From: Diprion similis
Lineage: Eukaryota > Arthropoda > Insecta > Hymenoptera > Diprionidae
Reading direction: 5' to 3'
Length of the DNA: 64,000 nucleotides
NCBI RefSeq assembly: GCF_021155765.1
Contig: NC_060106.1
Location: 11,539,501 to 11,603,500 of the forward strand
Part shown: positions 26,801-39,751 of the stretch, piece after piece
Layout: every line of letters starts with the position of its first letter
Position numbering within the stretch: position 1 is the first letter of the stretch
Translations under genes and position numbers: made by a program
Notes under the pieces: generated by a model
Told to the model about the DNA's origin: nothing
What the model saw: the letters and a program-made list of their open reading frames with translations, nothing else
The model's database searches: none

Positions 26801-27245
26801 TGGTCTTGATGGATATAAATCCACGTAAGTCTTCCGAGTGTAGAAAACGATGCTTTGTCGCTAAGAATAACGTTTTGCTTCTGTATTTCCAGCTACTTAT
26901 CCACCGCTGTCTCACCCCTTTCATTTACACGGCTACAAATTTTACGTTATGGAAATAGCGCGTAGCAACGAATCGCTGCGGATGTCGGGCTCGCAAAGTC
27001 ATAATAAAATCCCCCCACTTAAGGACACGGTTTCTATACCCCAAAACGGTTCGACGAGAATTCGATTTTATACCGGAAATCCTGGTGACTGGCTCTTCCA
27101 CTGCCATTTCGAGTGGCATATGTCAATCGGAATGTCGGTTGTCTTCAGAGTTCATGGGTTCGTTCCCCCACCCCCTAAGAACTTCCCGAGATGCGAGAGC
27201 TTCGATCCAATTGCTCAATGTAATCAGAACTGCTCCTACAACTAG
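23840..27245 (+). CDS. Secreted laccase-like multicopper oxidase, 9 exons
   Basis: Oxidises phenolic or similar substrates while reducing oxygen to water; insect members act outside the cell. Exons are 23840-23912, 24284-24518, 24732-24855, 24943-25153, 25224-25447, 25625-25930, 26206-26512, 26606-26824 and 26893-27245. All junctions are GT-AG with matching phases, giving 683 residues. A signal peptide is present (MAIPYKYLLTISIVASS). A cysteine-rich segment follows, ending ACGNC, as in insect laccases. The copper-binding motifs are all visible: HWHG and YHSHSG in domain 1, HPFHLHG and HCHFEWHMSIGM in domain 3. The residue four after the last ligand histidine is Met, the possible axial position of the type 1 copper. 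Domain 2 carries GKSYRIRIINAA. It lies between CSP-A and CSP-B. The substrate is unknown; cuticle tanning, detoxification and odorant clearance are all possible. Confidence 0.92.
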
Positions 27246-27714
27246 ACAAGGTCCCCAATTTATCAACGACTGGTTTATTACCTGCATCTGAATCCCGTGA
27301 GGTTCTTGATACTGGACCAATTTTTGATTCCGGATCGATTGAAATACTCAAGGTAACTTGAATAGTATGAAGGTCGCTGATAATAACACCTGGAGAGTAT
27401 TCGTCAAGGAGTCTTCACCGACCGATTCATCAACTTGACATACGTTCAACGATTCTGGGGATATTCTCAGTCTAAATATACTTGAGAGTAAGAAAAAAAA
27501 ATCATTTTAGGATGGGAGTCAAAGTTTGGTGAAAAAACTTAATAATGGAAAAAAAAAAAATAGGTTTGAGAAAAAGGTTGTATAAATATTCTACATATCT
27601 AAATATAAAAATAAAAATGGCATGTACATGACAGGTGCGCAAGTGACGCGCAGAGGAAAGAAAAAGCGAATATTCAAAAAATTAAGGAACCACTTGTAAA
27701 ATAGGTAACAACTT
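27246..27714. other. Short convergent intergenic region
   Basis: AT-rich sequence with A runs between the convergent 3' ends of the multicopper oxidase (+) and CSP-B (-). No gene is seen. Confidence 0.6.
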
Positions 27715-27870
27715 TCAAGCCGTGTTGTTATCCGGAGATGGTTCGATGTATTTTTGACGATACTTCCCGTCCGGATCGTACTTTTCACAAAGCTGCTCCC
27801 AATCGTCCTGCCGGTTTTCCCTGAAATTCAAATAAGCAGCATCAATAGAGAATTTCCTTCCTCCTTTTCC

Positions 27871-27909
<39 letters not shown>

Positions 27910-30900
27910 ACACACATACACATACATGCTGTTATTCCCTCATGCATTTCGTGGCATTCACTTCTGACTTGTAAATCTGTCAAAAATTATTGCAGTTCAT
28001 ATATTACTTGGTAAAATTTGTTTTTGCATTAACAATCAAGCTACAAGACTGTAAAGATTGATTGTCGTGTCATAGGTTCAAGGTGAACCCACTGAACTCT
28101 GCACGCATTCTGGACTTTTCGGTTTTGCGTGGCACTACCTAACTGATTATTCCTGAGACTGGAGCTGGAGCGATGACACGTTTATCGGCATGACTTAAAA
28201 AATAAAACAGATGAAAAAAAAATTGGTTTACACGTTTTAAGTTTTCCAAATTACTCCGGCCTGATGAACAGCCTTGAAGTTCTTTTCATATAAATCGTTG
28301 TTTAATGCAAATATGTAAATTTGAATTCGGAACAGTAATCAAAAAACCTGTTTTTTTTAGAAGATGTACTATTACACACGTGAATTGCTTTCACCAATTC
28401 AACGATATATAATGCATGTTTCTTCGCGAAAAAAAAAAATATGTTAAAAAAACAACCTACAACATTATCGTACGTAATACTATAATTCAACCGTTTGTAA
28501 AGAACCCATTTCATGCATCTATTTAATCCCAAATAATAATGATAACGGTAACAGGAAATACGGAGCAATTGTCCTTGATTTGAGAATTAGGTAACGTTTG
28601 CGAAAAATACAAGCCTCAAACGGAACAACAAAAACTTGTTTTCTTATAGTAAAAACAGCAAGTTGCCAGATTGGCTGTCTCTTCAAAATTTAATGGAATC
28701 ATTCGGATTTCACGATATATGTTATATCTACAGCATGACACGAAACAAATACGGCTAAATTATTATAACGATAATCCTTGTTGATATCAGGCCGAAAGGC
28801 CGACGGCATAAGTCCTATAAGGTGGTGTGACGTCTATGATTCCGCAAAATTTCCATCAGCGTCTTTACTGTCTGGCATTTATAGCCCGCGGTGAGATAAA
28901 CGGCTAAACACATTCGCCACATTTCGCCGCAGTGAATTGGGAATCTTCAGAAATCATTAAAAGTATTGTAGATTGTTATTAAAAAGTGTAAAGATTTAAT
29001 GCCTGGTCAGAGGTCGGACTGATCATCACAAGTAGCGTGAATGTACGTGCCGTGTGACTCGTAAGTATGCGACTGCCTTGCATAACGCCGGAAATGATTT
29101 TTTGCAGATTCCTATCACGCACATCTCGAGATCCAATCTCAGACAATGTAATCCGCGTGCAAGCCGAGGAATCCTTCCACTCATACAGCATAACAAATCA
29201 GGCTTTTCGAATACGTGGGTGCCTGGAGAATGACGCAATGCTGAATTAATTATGACCAATTACACGCGAATCATTATTCCCGGTCTGTAAACAAACCTAT
29301 CTCATCATTCTCACCTTGCAAATATCTTTAAATTTTCTTTTTTTCTATATCGTTAATATCGCTATTAGACGGAGAAATTACTCCGACGTTTCTTCGTATG
29401 ATGCTTAAGAGCAGATTTTTTTTCTTCGAAGGGGAAGAGGGGAGGGGGGGGGGGCAGACTCACCTCAAAAATCCTATCACCTTGGCCGCTCCTTCCATTT
29501 GACTCTTGGTGCATTTCGCGCAGGCCGTTTCCAAGGCTTCCGGCAGCACCCCTGAAACCAAGAAAAGTGAAAAGTCACTACCAGTTTCGCAGGTAAAGAA
29601 AGGAATCGTGCAGAAACACGAGATTCTTCAACGCCCGGAAATTAACGGTCTACATTTGTAGGAACGTCAAACAGAGCGATAGTTCGTGCCTCCAAGACAA
29701 GGTGTGGTTCGCTACTGAGAAATGACAAAACGCTCCCGGAATATGAAGCGAGGTTTAGCGATTACGTATAGAGCTTATCGCCTCCTTGCGTGCAGAAACT
29801 AACGATTCGCTCGGAGGTTTAAGCGGCGAGCATCAGGTAATCATCTCCCCTCGGGTATCGCCCGGACTTTTATGAAACTCCTCTGTCGTCGGCTTGGTTC
29901 ATAGAACGAGGCCATGAGTACCGCAAAGCATGCATTGCAATGATAATTTTGAAAAAATGATTGAATTTTTGATTGAAAAAGTTTTCGAAGGAAAATATTT
30001 GGAACGTGTCAAAAATTGAAAAGACGAATCAGGTCTGTTGTACTTGGAGAAACTTGCTACCAAAGAACGGACACGAGGTTCGTTGATCTTGCGATTTCAT
30101 CAGAAGTCCATCACCTTGACGAAGGTCAGGCTGGAAATCCAGATTCAGAGACGCTCGTATGAAACGTTCCCTTTCTTTTTCAGATCACAAGTCTTGTCCG
30201 TATAATGTGAGTGAACAATCACTTCTGACATTATTACGTTTCACGTATTCCGAACATTCACCTTCATTGAAATGTATGAAGAAAATCAATGGTACGTGCA
30301 ACGATTTAATTTTTGTTCGTAAAAAGTCTCTCTGTGTGTATTACATTTTTTCACAGGGTATAACATTCATTCAAGAGTTACTGAGAGGAAATTTAAGAAC
30401 GAATCTGATATTGCGATGGCGATCGATTCGATTTCGATAATGGGTCAGCGGATTATTGATGTTTTCTTGCTCACTCTCTCTATCTTTCTCTCTCTCTCCC
30501 GCTGGTAAGGATGTGTATTACTTAAGTAATGGATGCGAGTACTTGATTAATGACTGCCACACGCACTTAGCACAGTGCATTGAGTGAGCGACCGAAATTA
30601 TCATCCCCGACACTGCCTTACTGGGAATAACTCGGTTACATTGAATGACATATATTGCAGGTGTTGTGACAGGGTGATTGGCACCAAATTTAAAAGTGAA
30701 TGCATCAATTACGTCCCCACGCCGAAAGTCCATCACAGTGAACCACAGTCGGATACCTCCAAGGTCAAGAAGTGAAAATAATGTTAGCAAAACTGGCACA
30801 GTAGAATAATTTCTACTTCCGCATTGCTAATGAGGTTTGATTTGTTAACTGTGTCTAGTATCGTGCCTCTGAATTTCGTAAATTTACTTGCAGAATGGTT

Positions 30901-31872
30901 AATGATTCGTCTTACTTGCGAATCCGGAATGCCGAAGAGTCTATCTCCATTGCCACGTTTAAGAAGACTAATAATTTGAGTGCCGAACTCTGATTTCTGA
31001 ATAATCTTATTGTTTAAAAGTTTAAAAATCGATCGAATACGGTCAAAAAACTCTTTGCATGGGTTTTCGGGGTCCCCAATTGGATTCGCTATGCCGAATT
31101 TTCAAAATCTGATTTCAGATTCGTAATCAGTGACCCCAAACACTTGTAATTAAAAAAATTAGCTTTCTCAAAAATGAATTAATCCTTCAATTTTTACGAT
31201 TTTTCTCAATCAGTTTGTTTCTTACAATAACAATTCACATTATTTCGCAATAATTTCTCTCGAGTGTTGAAAACCTGTTAGTATGCCATCAGAAATAGCA
31301 AAAAAAAAACCGGAAAGAAGTATATCGAAAAGTTCTTTAAATATACAAAAAGTGGATATTAAACAGGTTGGAAGAAAGCTCACCAGTATGGCTCAAAGCG
31401 TCGAGTAAAGTCTATAAATCATTGCCTTTAATGGAATCGAGTATAAGAAAGATGAGAATGAAGTATCTTGTTCAAGAATGGTACCGGTAAATCATCCTCA
31501 CCCCATCAGCGTGCACTCGGGTACGTCAAACGTACGTTATACTTTGCTAATAAGCACGAGCCGTAAACCGCAAAACCGCAAAACCGCAAAACGAGCAGGA
31601 TGGAAATTGAGACGCGTCTGTTGAATGGAAATTAGATGATGAGGAAACTCACTCTTAAGCTCCTGGCCGTCAGGAGGGCATGGACCAGTTCCCATCAAGC
31701 ACTTGAAATAGTACCGCAGAAGTCGCTTGCTGTCGAGGATGTCGTCGATGTTGACCTTATCCCATCGGGTCGAATAGGTGTTCTGCTTCGGCCAAATATA
31801 TCCGTGAACTTCCGTCGAGGCGACGATCACCAGGAAGCACACCACTGTCAGGGCGAGCACTCTGGAGGCCAT
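27715..31872 (-). CDS. Chemosensory protein CSP-B (OS-D family) with an extra intron
   Basis: A secreted CSP-family carrier. Exon 1 is 31653-31872 (signal peptide MASRVLALTVVCFLVIVAS, then WDKVNIDDIL and CLMGTGPC). Exon 2 is 29464-29551 (VLPEALETACAKC through VIGFL). Exon 3 is 27715-27820 (ENRQDDWEQLCEKYDPDGKY to NNTA). The first intron is at the usual conserved phase-1 place. The second is phase 2 and splits the helix before the RxDDW motif, where most CSP genes have no intron. All borders are GT-AG (gtgagt donors). The four cysteines fit CX6C-X18-CX2C, and a fifth cysteine lies in exon 3 (EQLCEKY). The product is 137 residues. The introns are about 2.1 and 1.6 kb and hold a (CT)n tract and a poly-G tract. 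The TATA box is close to the ATG, implying a very short leader. Confidence 0.87.
27874..27907. repeat. (CT)n microsatellite in a CSP-B intron
   Basis: About 15 CT units followed by a CA-rich tail, inside the second intron of CSP-B and about 55 bp upstream of the exon 3 acceptor in minus-strand order. On that strand it reads (GA)n, so it does not form a pyrimidine tract for splicing. Confidence 0.85.
29430..29456. repeat. G-rich homopolymer tract next to a CSP-B donor
   Basis: A run of G broken by A, directly beside the exon 2 splice donor of CSP-B (donor at about 29463). On the transcript it is C-rich. It may cause assembly or sequencing error. Confidence 0.8.
31060..31140. repeat. Possible dispersed repeat fragment (intronic)
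   Basis: The segment reads like a consensus unit: a GGGGTC/GACCCC pair brackets AAAATCTGATTTCAGATTCG, with short internal mirror symmetry. I believe similar units recur in insect genomes, but I cannot search for it here. It lies in the first intron of CSP-B. Confidence 0.3.
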
Positions 31873-31911
31873 GTTGAACCGGAGTACGCGAAATGGAATA
31901 TTCAACCTTGG

Positions 31912-31918
31912 TTTTATA
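31912..31918 (-). promoter_or_regulatory. CSP-B TATA box
   Basis: TATAAAA on the minus strand, about 40 bp before the ATG at 31872. A start site some 30 bp downstream would leave a leader of roughly 10-16 nt. No clear TCAGT initiator is seen. Confidence 0.45.
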
Positions 31919-34900
31919 GGTGGCTCTCGCCCGATCCAACGCAGTAGCTTGCATCGAAGTTGGCCCCCTTCAGGCGAGCCTTTATTCTGGCCAGATTTCA
32001 TGCCGTGCCCGTTTATATATATATGAGCGAACCGCGGTGTGGGTAAGAGGGACGTTTTTTCGCCAGAAGGTGGCCACTGGTCGTTCAGGTGATGAACAGG
32101 CGATGAACCATGTGTGCACATCGCAAGGATTTTGATCAGTAGTAATCACTCATGTGGTAAGGATCATTTTTTTGTACATGAAAACCGAAAGCTATCAACC
32201 ACAGCCACCTCACCATAATGTGCTTTCAAATTTTACGGATGAGCTTCATCAATTCATTGCTTTATATACCCATCCTTCTCATTCATTTAACCGGCAATAT
32301 TTGTATTCGAACTGTATCTGATCAAAATAAGAACAACTGGTTATGTAAACCCTCGAAACATTTTTCCAGGCGATTTTTTTTAAATAGAACTAACGGTCTT
32401 TACATCTTTTTCCAAATGCGATTTCAGGAGGTTTTCATAAGTTTTTAACATATTCCTTCACTAACAGTATCAGACATATATATAGATAAAAGCTTTATAG
32501 AATTGACTTCCGTATATAAGTATCAATCATCATCGTTATTCAGAGATCTTATAGCGACCGTAGCAGATATCGGACCAACGCAAAAACAACTATTAGCGTT
32601 TTAATAACACGGTAACCAGCGTCAGGATTCGGTCTGGAACATTCTTGCGCATATTTCTTGAACCATCGGTTCTCAGTGTTTTTCGAATTACGCGCATTAT
32701 CGAGGGAACCGCGAATAGCAATAAATGCGATAGCTCAATAATTGGGCAATTTTTTTTTTTTGGGTCTTCCCGAAATTTATCCGAGGCCAGAACACCGTTG
32801 CACAAAATTTGCCGACTTCTACCTATTAATTTGATTGCCGAATAGCTATTCATAACGCGATACTTTAGAAAAATTTTAAAGATACTTTACACTGTCTCTT
32901 CGTATCTCGAAATGTTTGAATTGAAATAAGTGTAGATCAAAGTTTTCATGATTTTGAAGTAATACAATCCTATTGTGGTCAGTGTTTGAAGAGTTTGAAC
33001 TCGATGCCAATAGAAGTGCAGAATTTAAAATGTAGACTGACAGGTTTGACTACGACGCATAGTTTTCAGGTGAAACGGGTTACTTGACAGTCTTATCATT
33101 CTCTAATGAAGTATGTTACCTAGATAAACTGGTTTTGATCTTTTTCTTTTATTTTTCGAACAGTCGATAACTCCACATGATTTTATAAATGTCAGAAAGT
33201 TATACGGGATATCGGCACTTCGGTAGCTCATCGGATTAAAAATCAATACCTGTTTTGTATCGATTGCCCGAAGACACAATCCACCGCTACATCGCAATAA
33301 AAATTCTTCAAACCTATCTCAGATGTTACCATAAATAATTGACAAAAAAAATTATTCAAACTACTGCGCACTTACTCACTGTATGAAACCGCAAATCGGT
33401 GTTCTGAATCTATAAGTCGGATTGACGTACGTACGTTTATAAATCGGTGAAAAATGCCTCCGTGATTGAAAGGAAACTGTCGATGGCGTCGGTCTGCAGA
33501 TAAGGTATTGTTTATATGGTTCGCAATGTCCCGTTACGATGCGCGGGCATTCAACTTGCCAAATCTAGTTGCAAACCATGCTCGAAATCAACCTCTCAAT
33601 CATTACACGTACCACGTGTCGTTAGCACGCATTTGCAGTGATCACGTATTTTATGTCAATATCGCATAATGCTCATGCTCAATGCTCGTGTAGGTATATG
33701 AGAATTCGAAACGGACAAAGAGCTTATTGTTAGAGAAAGGATGTTTTGAATATTTCGAAAGATCCACGAGATAGAATATGTCAACTACAATTGCCGAAAA
33801 TTCTACTTTGAGATTCAGTAATGATGACTCGTATATGTTCTTGAAAGATACTTTGAGATTTCATTGGTGAATCGAAAATACTAAATCTCCAAGCTTAAGT
33901 CACTGGATCTGAGTGACGATTTCAGAATTCAAATTACATTGCCTATAATTGCGATGTCTGTTTATACGCGTTGAACTCGCAAGAATGCGGGTGTGTCAAA
34001 AAGTCGTTGATACGTGACCAGGCTGATTTCGCAAACTCAAATTGCACGAGGTTATAATAGCAGTTCCCGGTTACATTTACTGGATCAGAAGCGTCACTGA
34101 GTCCTCATTAAAGCCTGGCATCAAATGTGACAAGAGACTACCGTTTTGTAAAGTTTCGATGAAACAAACGTATAACTGCGTATGTTTTCCAAGCTACAAT
34201 AAACTCAAACAAGATTTCCCATCTTTTCATTCCCACACATATAATTTATTGGAGCTGTCAAGTAATCTTACTTACTTCGCATAAATTATACACGCGAATT
34301 CCTTGTTGATGCTTACGAACGAAAATGAGAGGAAAAAAAAGGTTGAAATGATATTTCTTAGTTAAGATCTGTGATCTCTAATCACAAATAAATTAGCATG
34401 ATTTTCCAAAGTCAATAATAACATCATAGGAACAGCTGAAACGCGATGTAGGTTAACGGTTGCGAAAGTGTACCAGAGCTTGTGCAGTAAAACGGCAACG
34501 ATATTTTATCTCACCACGGTGTATATAACGTATATAATGCATGCATGTATACATGTATACATTTATCCTGACTTGTGGGATTTGTTGACATTCGAGTAAA
34601 CGAAACGGTATTTCACATTGCAGGAAGGGGGAGAAATTGTATGTTTACATCTCTGCAGTGCCGTAACACCTCCGATATCCGTAAAACGCGTTCATCTCTT
34701 TTCTATTGAATGATCTTGATGATGGATTTCGATCACGAGGATGATCTGTGCCTCAGAAACTGGCTGTAGATAACTACAACCGGTTGAACCTCGGACCAAG
34801 ACGACTAGTCATGATGTTTACATTTCTGGTTCCGTTTCGAGTGAAATACCTGATTCGTACAACTTTCGCGTGACCTGCATTTTGCCCGATTGTATAGAGT

Positions 34901-37550
34901 GCGTGTGCGTGTAATGACAAGGCCGGTCGTTGCTCGATTGTCGATAATTGATCTTTGCTTTTTAATTGCTACTATAATCACGCGTGCGGATAATGCAAAA
35001 CGGATGATGCGTGGCAAAAAGAGCAGGTATCATTCTATTGGCAGTGATGAAAAATACACTGTTTAGAGGCCTTAAAGATCAGGAAACAAACAAATGTTCG
35101 GAGTCAAATGTTCCGACCAGTTCGTCATGATCTTTTTTTTTTTATAAAAACGATGTAAACGCAAAAACCAGAAAAGTTTTACATGCGTTATAGAGTATAT
35201 TTTATACATCTAAGCTGGAGCGAAAGATTCGATCTAATAAAAAGCACGTTGTATGCGGTTCTCTCTTTCCTCCCGAAACGTTAAGCTGTTTCAGCATTCA
35301 ACTTAATCTCACTGTCAATTGTGCTTATTCGGACAATTTTTACACCAAATTAAACGAGAGGCTACAGGCATATCGTGTCGTCCGAATTTCGAACTGTCCG
35401 GCATTTTTCTGGAATACTCGTATATTCTGATCGATGGAAGTCCGACAAGTTGAACCGCTGATCGATCGACAGAAGTCTAGAAAGTACCGGCTAACGATCT
35501 TTGTATCGCGCTTTACTGTCAGACGGCAATGATACCTGCAGGTGATCGCGAGGTCTGCAGAAACCTTTTTACCACAGTCTTCATACCGCCAAGCCTTCTA
35601 CCTACGATCGACTAAATAGGAGCTGACTAGATCATTCCTGTTTTTCGTCGTGACACGGGTAATGCAGATTTCTAATCGCTGTACTGCGATTTATAGTCTA
35701 TAGCCGTATGTAGATTAGACAGATTAGGGAAGATTCAATCTTGGGATGTAAATTTTCTTACCCAAATGCATGTAGTGATAACATTTTTTCGTATTTCGCA
35801 TTGGATTTTGGTAAAAAAGCTCCGCCGATTAAAAACCATTATACAATTGTAATTTTCTAACCGGATTACACATGAAACCGTATACTGGTTTTATTTATTC
35901 AGCATTTGCAATTCTACAACTCGGCGGTGTGAGCACTGTTGAATTATTATTGTTCAATAAATGTAATTTTATTTTTTTTAACAGATTACCGAGTCGTCTA
36001 CCGTGTGGAAGAAAAAATGTTTTTATCGTCATGCAAATCGATTCGACGTCAGTGTATTTAGATAAGTGATTTTCATCACCCATAATGAGGATTTGATTTG
36101 TGAAAAAAAACAAAGTTTACACTGAATTAGGTGTGATATTCTAATGAATATATTGAGAAGCTTGAATCGAGTTATGCATTAACGGATGTTGCCTACCCAT
36201 TGGATTGTGTATAATGTCGTGACAGCATCTTATTGTAATTAGTTACATACGCTAAATCGGAGTTACGCAATTGTTGCATTTCTTGAACATTCAATACATT
36301 CACTAAACCCGGAAGCCTTAGCCGATAAAAAACACTCATAATCTAATCAATATATCTGCCAACTCAAAGATCGAGCAATTTTCGACGGCAAAACCGGTAA
36401 AAAATTGACGTTTGCAATTAGTCTTTAGAGTTCAATGCGGGAGAGTTGGAACGCGCTAAAGCCTGCCAATCGTTTAAATTGTATCAACAAAAAATTGCCG
36501 ATCACAAAAACAGTGGAGGTCAGAAATGCGATGGTAGAGTTGTAGGAAAGGATATATTTAACTATTTTCGTGATAAACCGCCGCATTATTTTAACCATTG
36601 TTCCGCATACAATATTAAAGTTTAGCACACAGTGAAAATAATCATCTTAACTATAAAATTCGGATGTCCTCACAGGAATCTGTATTCTTCACTGGATGTA
36701 GGATTGAAAAAATCGTTGCCGTTACTCTCAACGCTGTTTCGCGACTGAAAGTGCTGTGAAACGTCACTGTAGCAGAATAAAGCAACGAAAATTAATATGC
36801 AGAGAATTATTTGTTGGAATCAAAAAAATTCTACCTATCTCGCCATAATATTTGACCCTGGTAAAATTTGGTTGATTGCAGCGATTGCAGCGGTTTCTAT
36901 CTGTCATTTCAATCAATAAATCTTTTCTCTGTGACTTGCCAAATTTTAGCGATTCCACATGTCCTTCACCATATGTCGAAGATTTATTTTCATATTCAAA
37001 TAAATGTTTGTGCATTTGTGGATGGACATATCTAATCGTAAGCGGCAGAATTATTAAATGCTGTCCGCTTTACGCATTACGAAGCATCGTGCAAATGACG
37101 AGTCCTTTAAACATGCAATGTGCTTTGAAATAATTTCCCCGTGTAATTCACTGTGATCGGCAGTAATTGACAGTAGTCGGTGGCCATTTTCAAAGCTTGT
37201 CATTATCTGAAATCTCTGTAATGACTTGCGATATGATACAACAATTTCATGCAATTTTTTAGAATTGACGGTTTAGTCGTGTGCAAACATGAAATTTACA
37301 ATATCGGTGGTCAACTCCTCGCAACAGTTCCTGCGTTTCATCAGTCCACGGTATAAGGCGACATAAAGCCTTTTGCGAATGATAAAACGCGGCAAGCACC
37401 GCAGGAATGATCACAGCCCGAAGTGCACACCTGCGGTCATTACCGGGCTGTAAGTTATAATTCCATACCGTATCTCCCCTGGGTGACAAGGGTTGGCAAG
37501 GAGGTGGAGGTTGATTGCACGTCTATTAACTCAGCAAAGCACTTCCGCAC
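31919..37550. other. Large intergenic region without a gene
   Basis: About 5.6 kb, AT-rich. Short open frames occur on both strands, but none shows a signal peptide, conserved cysteines or the splice structure of the flanking families. A self-complementary TGTATACATGTATACA stretch lies near 34547-34562. I see nothing else to annotate. Confidence 0.5.
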
Positions 37551-37597
37551 GTTAAATAACCGTATAAATATTAGGGGTTATCGAGTCGTCGGAGTTA
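37551..37597 (+). promoter_or_regulatory. CSP-C core promoter, block shared with CSP-D
   Basis: TATAAATA at 37563-37570 with TTAGT (initiator-like) about 30 bp downstream. The surrounding block, gttaaataaccgtataaata, is identical to the one before CSP-D, so the tandem copies keep the same core promoter. Confidence 0.6.
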
Positions 37598-37636
37598 GTC
37601 TAACGTGAAACGTTATCTCGACATCTACTGTCAACG

Positions 37637-38442
37637 ATGTTTCGAATCACCCTTGTCGCCGGTTTCCTTATCGCCGCTCTGGCGATGGTTTCAGCCGAGG
37701 AACTCTACTCCGACATACACGACGACATTGACGTGATGGGAATTCTCGAAAACCCTGAGGTTCGCAGGAAATATTACGAGTGCTTCATGGATTTGGGACC
37801 ATGCCTTACCGAGGACGCGAAATTCTTCAAAGGAACGTATCTGTCCTTAACTTTAAATCGAGTTACCGAGAGGATTAAGTTCGTTTTAATAAATACGCGA
37901 AATTCTAATCAAAGTTGTACACCTCGAGTCGCTGCAAGTAAATTTTCAAATATAAATCTTACTCGAAGGATACATGTTGAGTTGTCCTTTCGAATACGCA
38001 ACAAAACTATCTTCAACCAATATTCACCTGATATTTTCAACCCTCATGGATAATAAATTATAACAGGTTTCGATGGTTATGAGTAAACAGTAGTGCGTAT
38101 GGTGAATATATTTTCTACCTGGATTATAAATCATCAAGACATTAGTTTGAAAAAAAGAATTATGCAATGTTTCTTACAAAAGCACATTTCCTCGTTATAA
38201 ATTTGACCGAAATTTTTCCCAAACGTCACTAATTTGCCGTACAGAGTTTCGCATCTAACCGCTAATTCACGTTTATCGAAACAGGACATTTTCCGGATGC
38301 AGTAGCCAGTCACTGCCGTAGATGCACGGATAAGCAGAGGGAGCATTTCGACACCGTGGCTGTATGGTACACCGAAAACGAACCGGAAGAGTGGAAATCT
38401 CTGATCGCTAAGGGCATCGCGGATGCCCACGCCGGGAAATAA
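37637..38442 (+). CDS. Chemosensory protein CSP-C (OS-D family), unusual splice
   Basis: A secreted CSP-family carrier. The first coding part is 37637 to about 37832: signal peptide MFRITLVAGFLIAALAMVSA, then YECFMDLGPC (CX6C). The second is 38285-38442: HFPDAVASHCRRC, then WYTENEPEEWKSL, ending AHAGK. Exon 2 needs a phase-1 partner. The only nearby GT in exon 1 (GGAAC|GTATCT) is phase 2 and would break the frame. Keeping frame at the family position implies that the exon ends after AAA-G with a GA dinucleotide at the donor, or that another donor is used, such as GCAA|GTAAAT near 37937, which adds about 36 residues. CSP-D has the same layout. With the GA donor the third spacing is X19 rather than X18, and the product is 117 residues. 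It is a tandem paralogue of CSP-D. AATAAA lies at 38683. Confidence 0.8.
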
Positions 38443-38682
38443 GGCAGAGGCTGAAGGAACATCGATCCTAGAATGCCGACCATTGAGTGAAAACTCCTGG
38501 ATACCCAATATTAATTACTACATCTTGGTATTTCAATTGTATATGCTTGTAATATCAAAATTCTGTATGCGTATTTCGTTATTGTTGTTGAAATTCTTGT
38601 GAAAGCACATTATTGTTCCGACGTACAATCATGGATGTTCAATGCAATATTTCTTGTTCAAAGCTTTGCTCAAAAGTATTTA

Positions 38683-38688
38683 AATAAA
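38683..38688 (+). terminator. Polyadenylation signal of CSP-C
   Basis: An AATAAA hexamer about 240 bp past the CSP-C stop. Confidence 0.4.
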
Positions 38689-39667
38689 AATTTTATCTGC
38701 ACGTCAGGCCAACATATCAAAATAAAGATACTTCGCGATACAGAAAAAGAAAAAAATATTCAACAACGAAAAAAAATTCAGTAGTGGTAATTCCGGAACT
38801 CGGGTATACCGAGAATTAAAAATTATCGAACAGGAATTTCAATTCCTTTTTTCATATATGTTGTTGACAGGCTGTATGTAAGTATAGCGAGTTTGATTTA
38901 ATTTAAAACTGACGTAGAATACGGTGAGAAACCAATAACAAAGATTTAATTGCGTTTAAGTCGTGCAGTTCTAACTGATATATTAATCACATAACAGATA
39001 ATTATTATGCTTTCGTAACAGCATCCAATTGAATTCCACAATAATATTGCAGGCGTCCAATTATTGCGTTATCCTTCGAACGACCGACCATTTAATACCT
39101 CTACGACACAGCAAACTTTTTCTATAGGAAGAGACTGATCATTACCCAGAATATTTTTTACTTGCCGAAAGGTCGATGAATTCACGTTCATGAGATCGGA
39201 AAAAAAGTTTCAACCACAAACGGTGTCAAGGTCTAGACATAGTATTCATTGCCAGAGCTTTCTAGAGCCTGCTAGGCAAATAAATTGTACGAGAAAGATA
39301 AAACCGTGGGAACAGGACTCCAAATGGTTAAAATAACGGGATCATCGTATTTTTATAGTGTCAGAAGACTGAAGAACGTCTTCAACATAGTAAGAAAAAG
39401 TTGCATATCCTTGTAATTATAGACAAAATTTTTTGCATTTTGTCATACCTACTTTTAACACATCAGCATCTCAGATTCAGACCACGGTTGTAACTCCTGG
39501 TGTACAGCGTTTGCGTTTTATTGGCACGGCGCGAAAAAAAATAATAAATAAAAAAGAAAAAAAAAACATATGCAAATCTTAAAAGTGAACAAGATACGCA
39601 GTACCAATCACAACCTTATCTGCACACTAGGAATTAGACATCACCTGACAGGAGTTTGTAATGGCAT
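38689..39667. other. Intergenic between CSP-C and CSP-D
   Basis: AT-rich spacer with A runs near 39533-39565. No gene is recognised. Confidence 0.55.
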
Positions 39668-39680
39668 GTTTATCCGCATT
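39668..39680 (+). promoter_or_regulatory. Upstream motif shared by CSP-D and CSP-E
   Basis: TTTATCCGCATT followed by a GTGGCA-like stretch lies about 95 bp before the CSP-D TATA box. The same string occurs on the minus strand upstream of CSP-E. It is a candidate regulatory element inferred only from this recurrence. Confidence 0.35.
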
Positions 39681-39751
39681 AAGTGGCATGACGGGCGAGG
39701 AGGGGATGGTGATTGCATAAGCATCAGCTCACCGAAGGATCTCCCTCGCGT

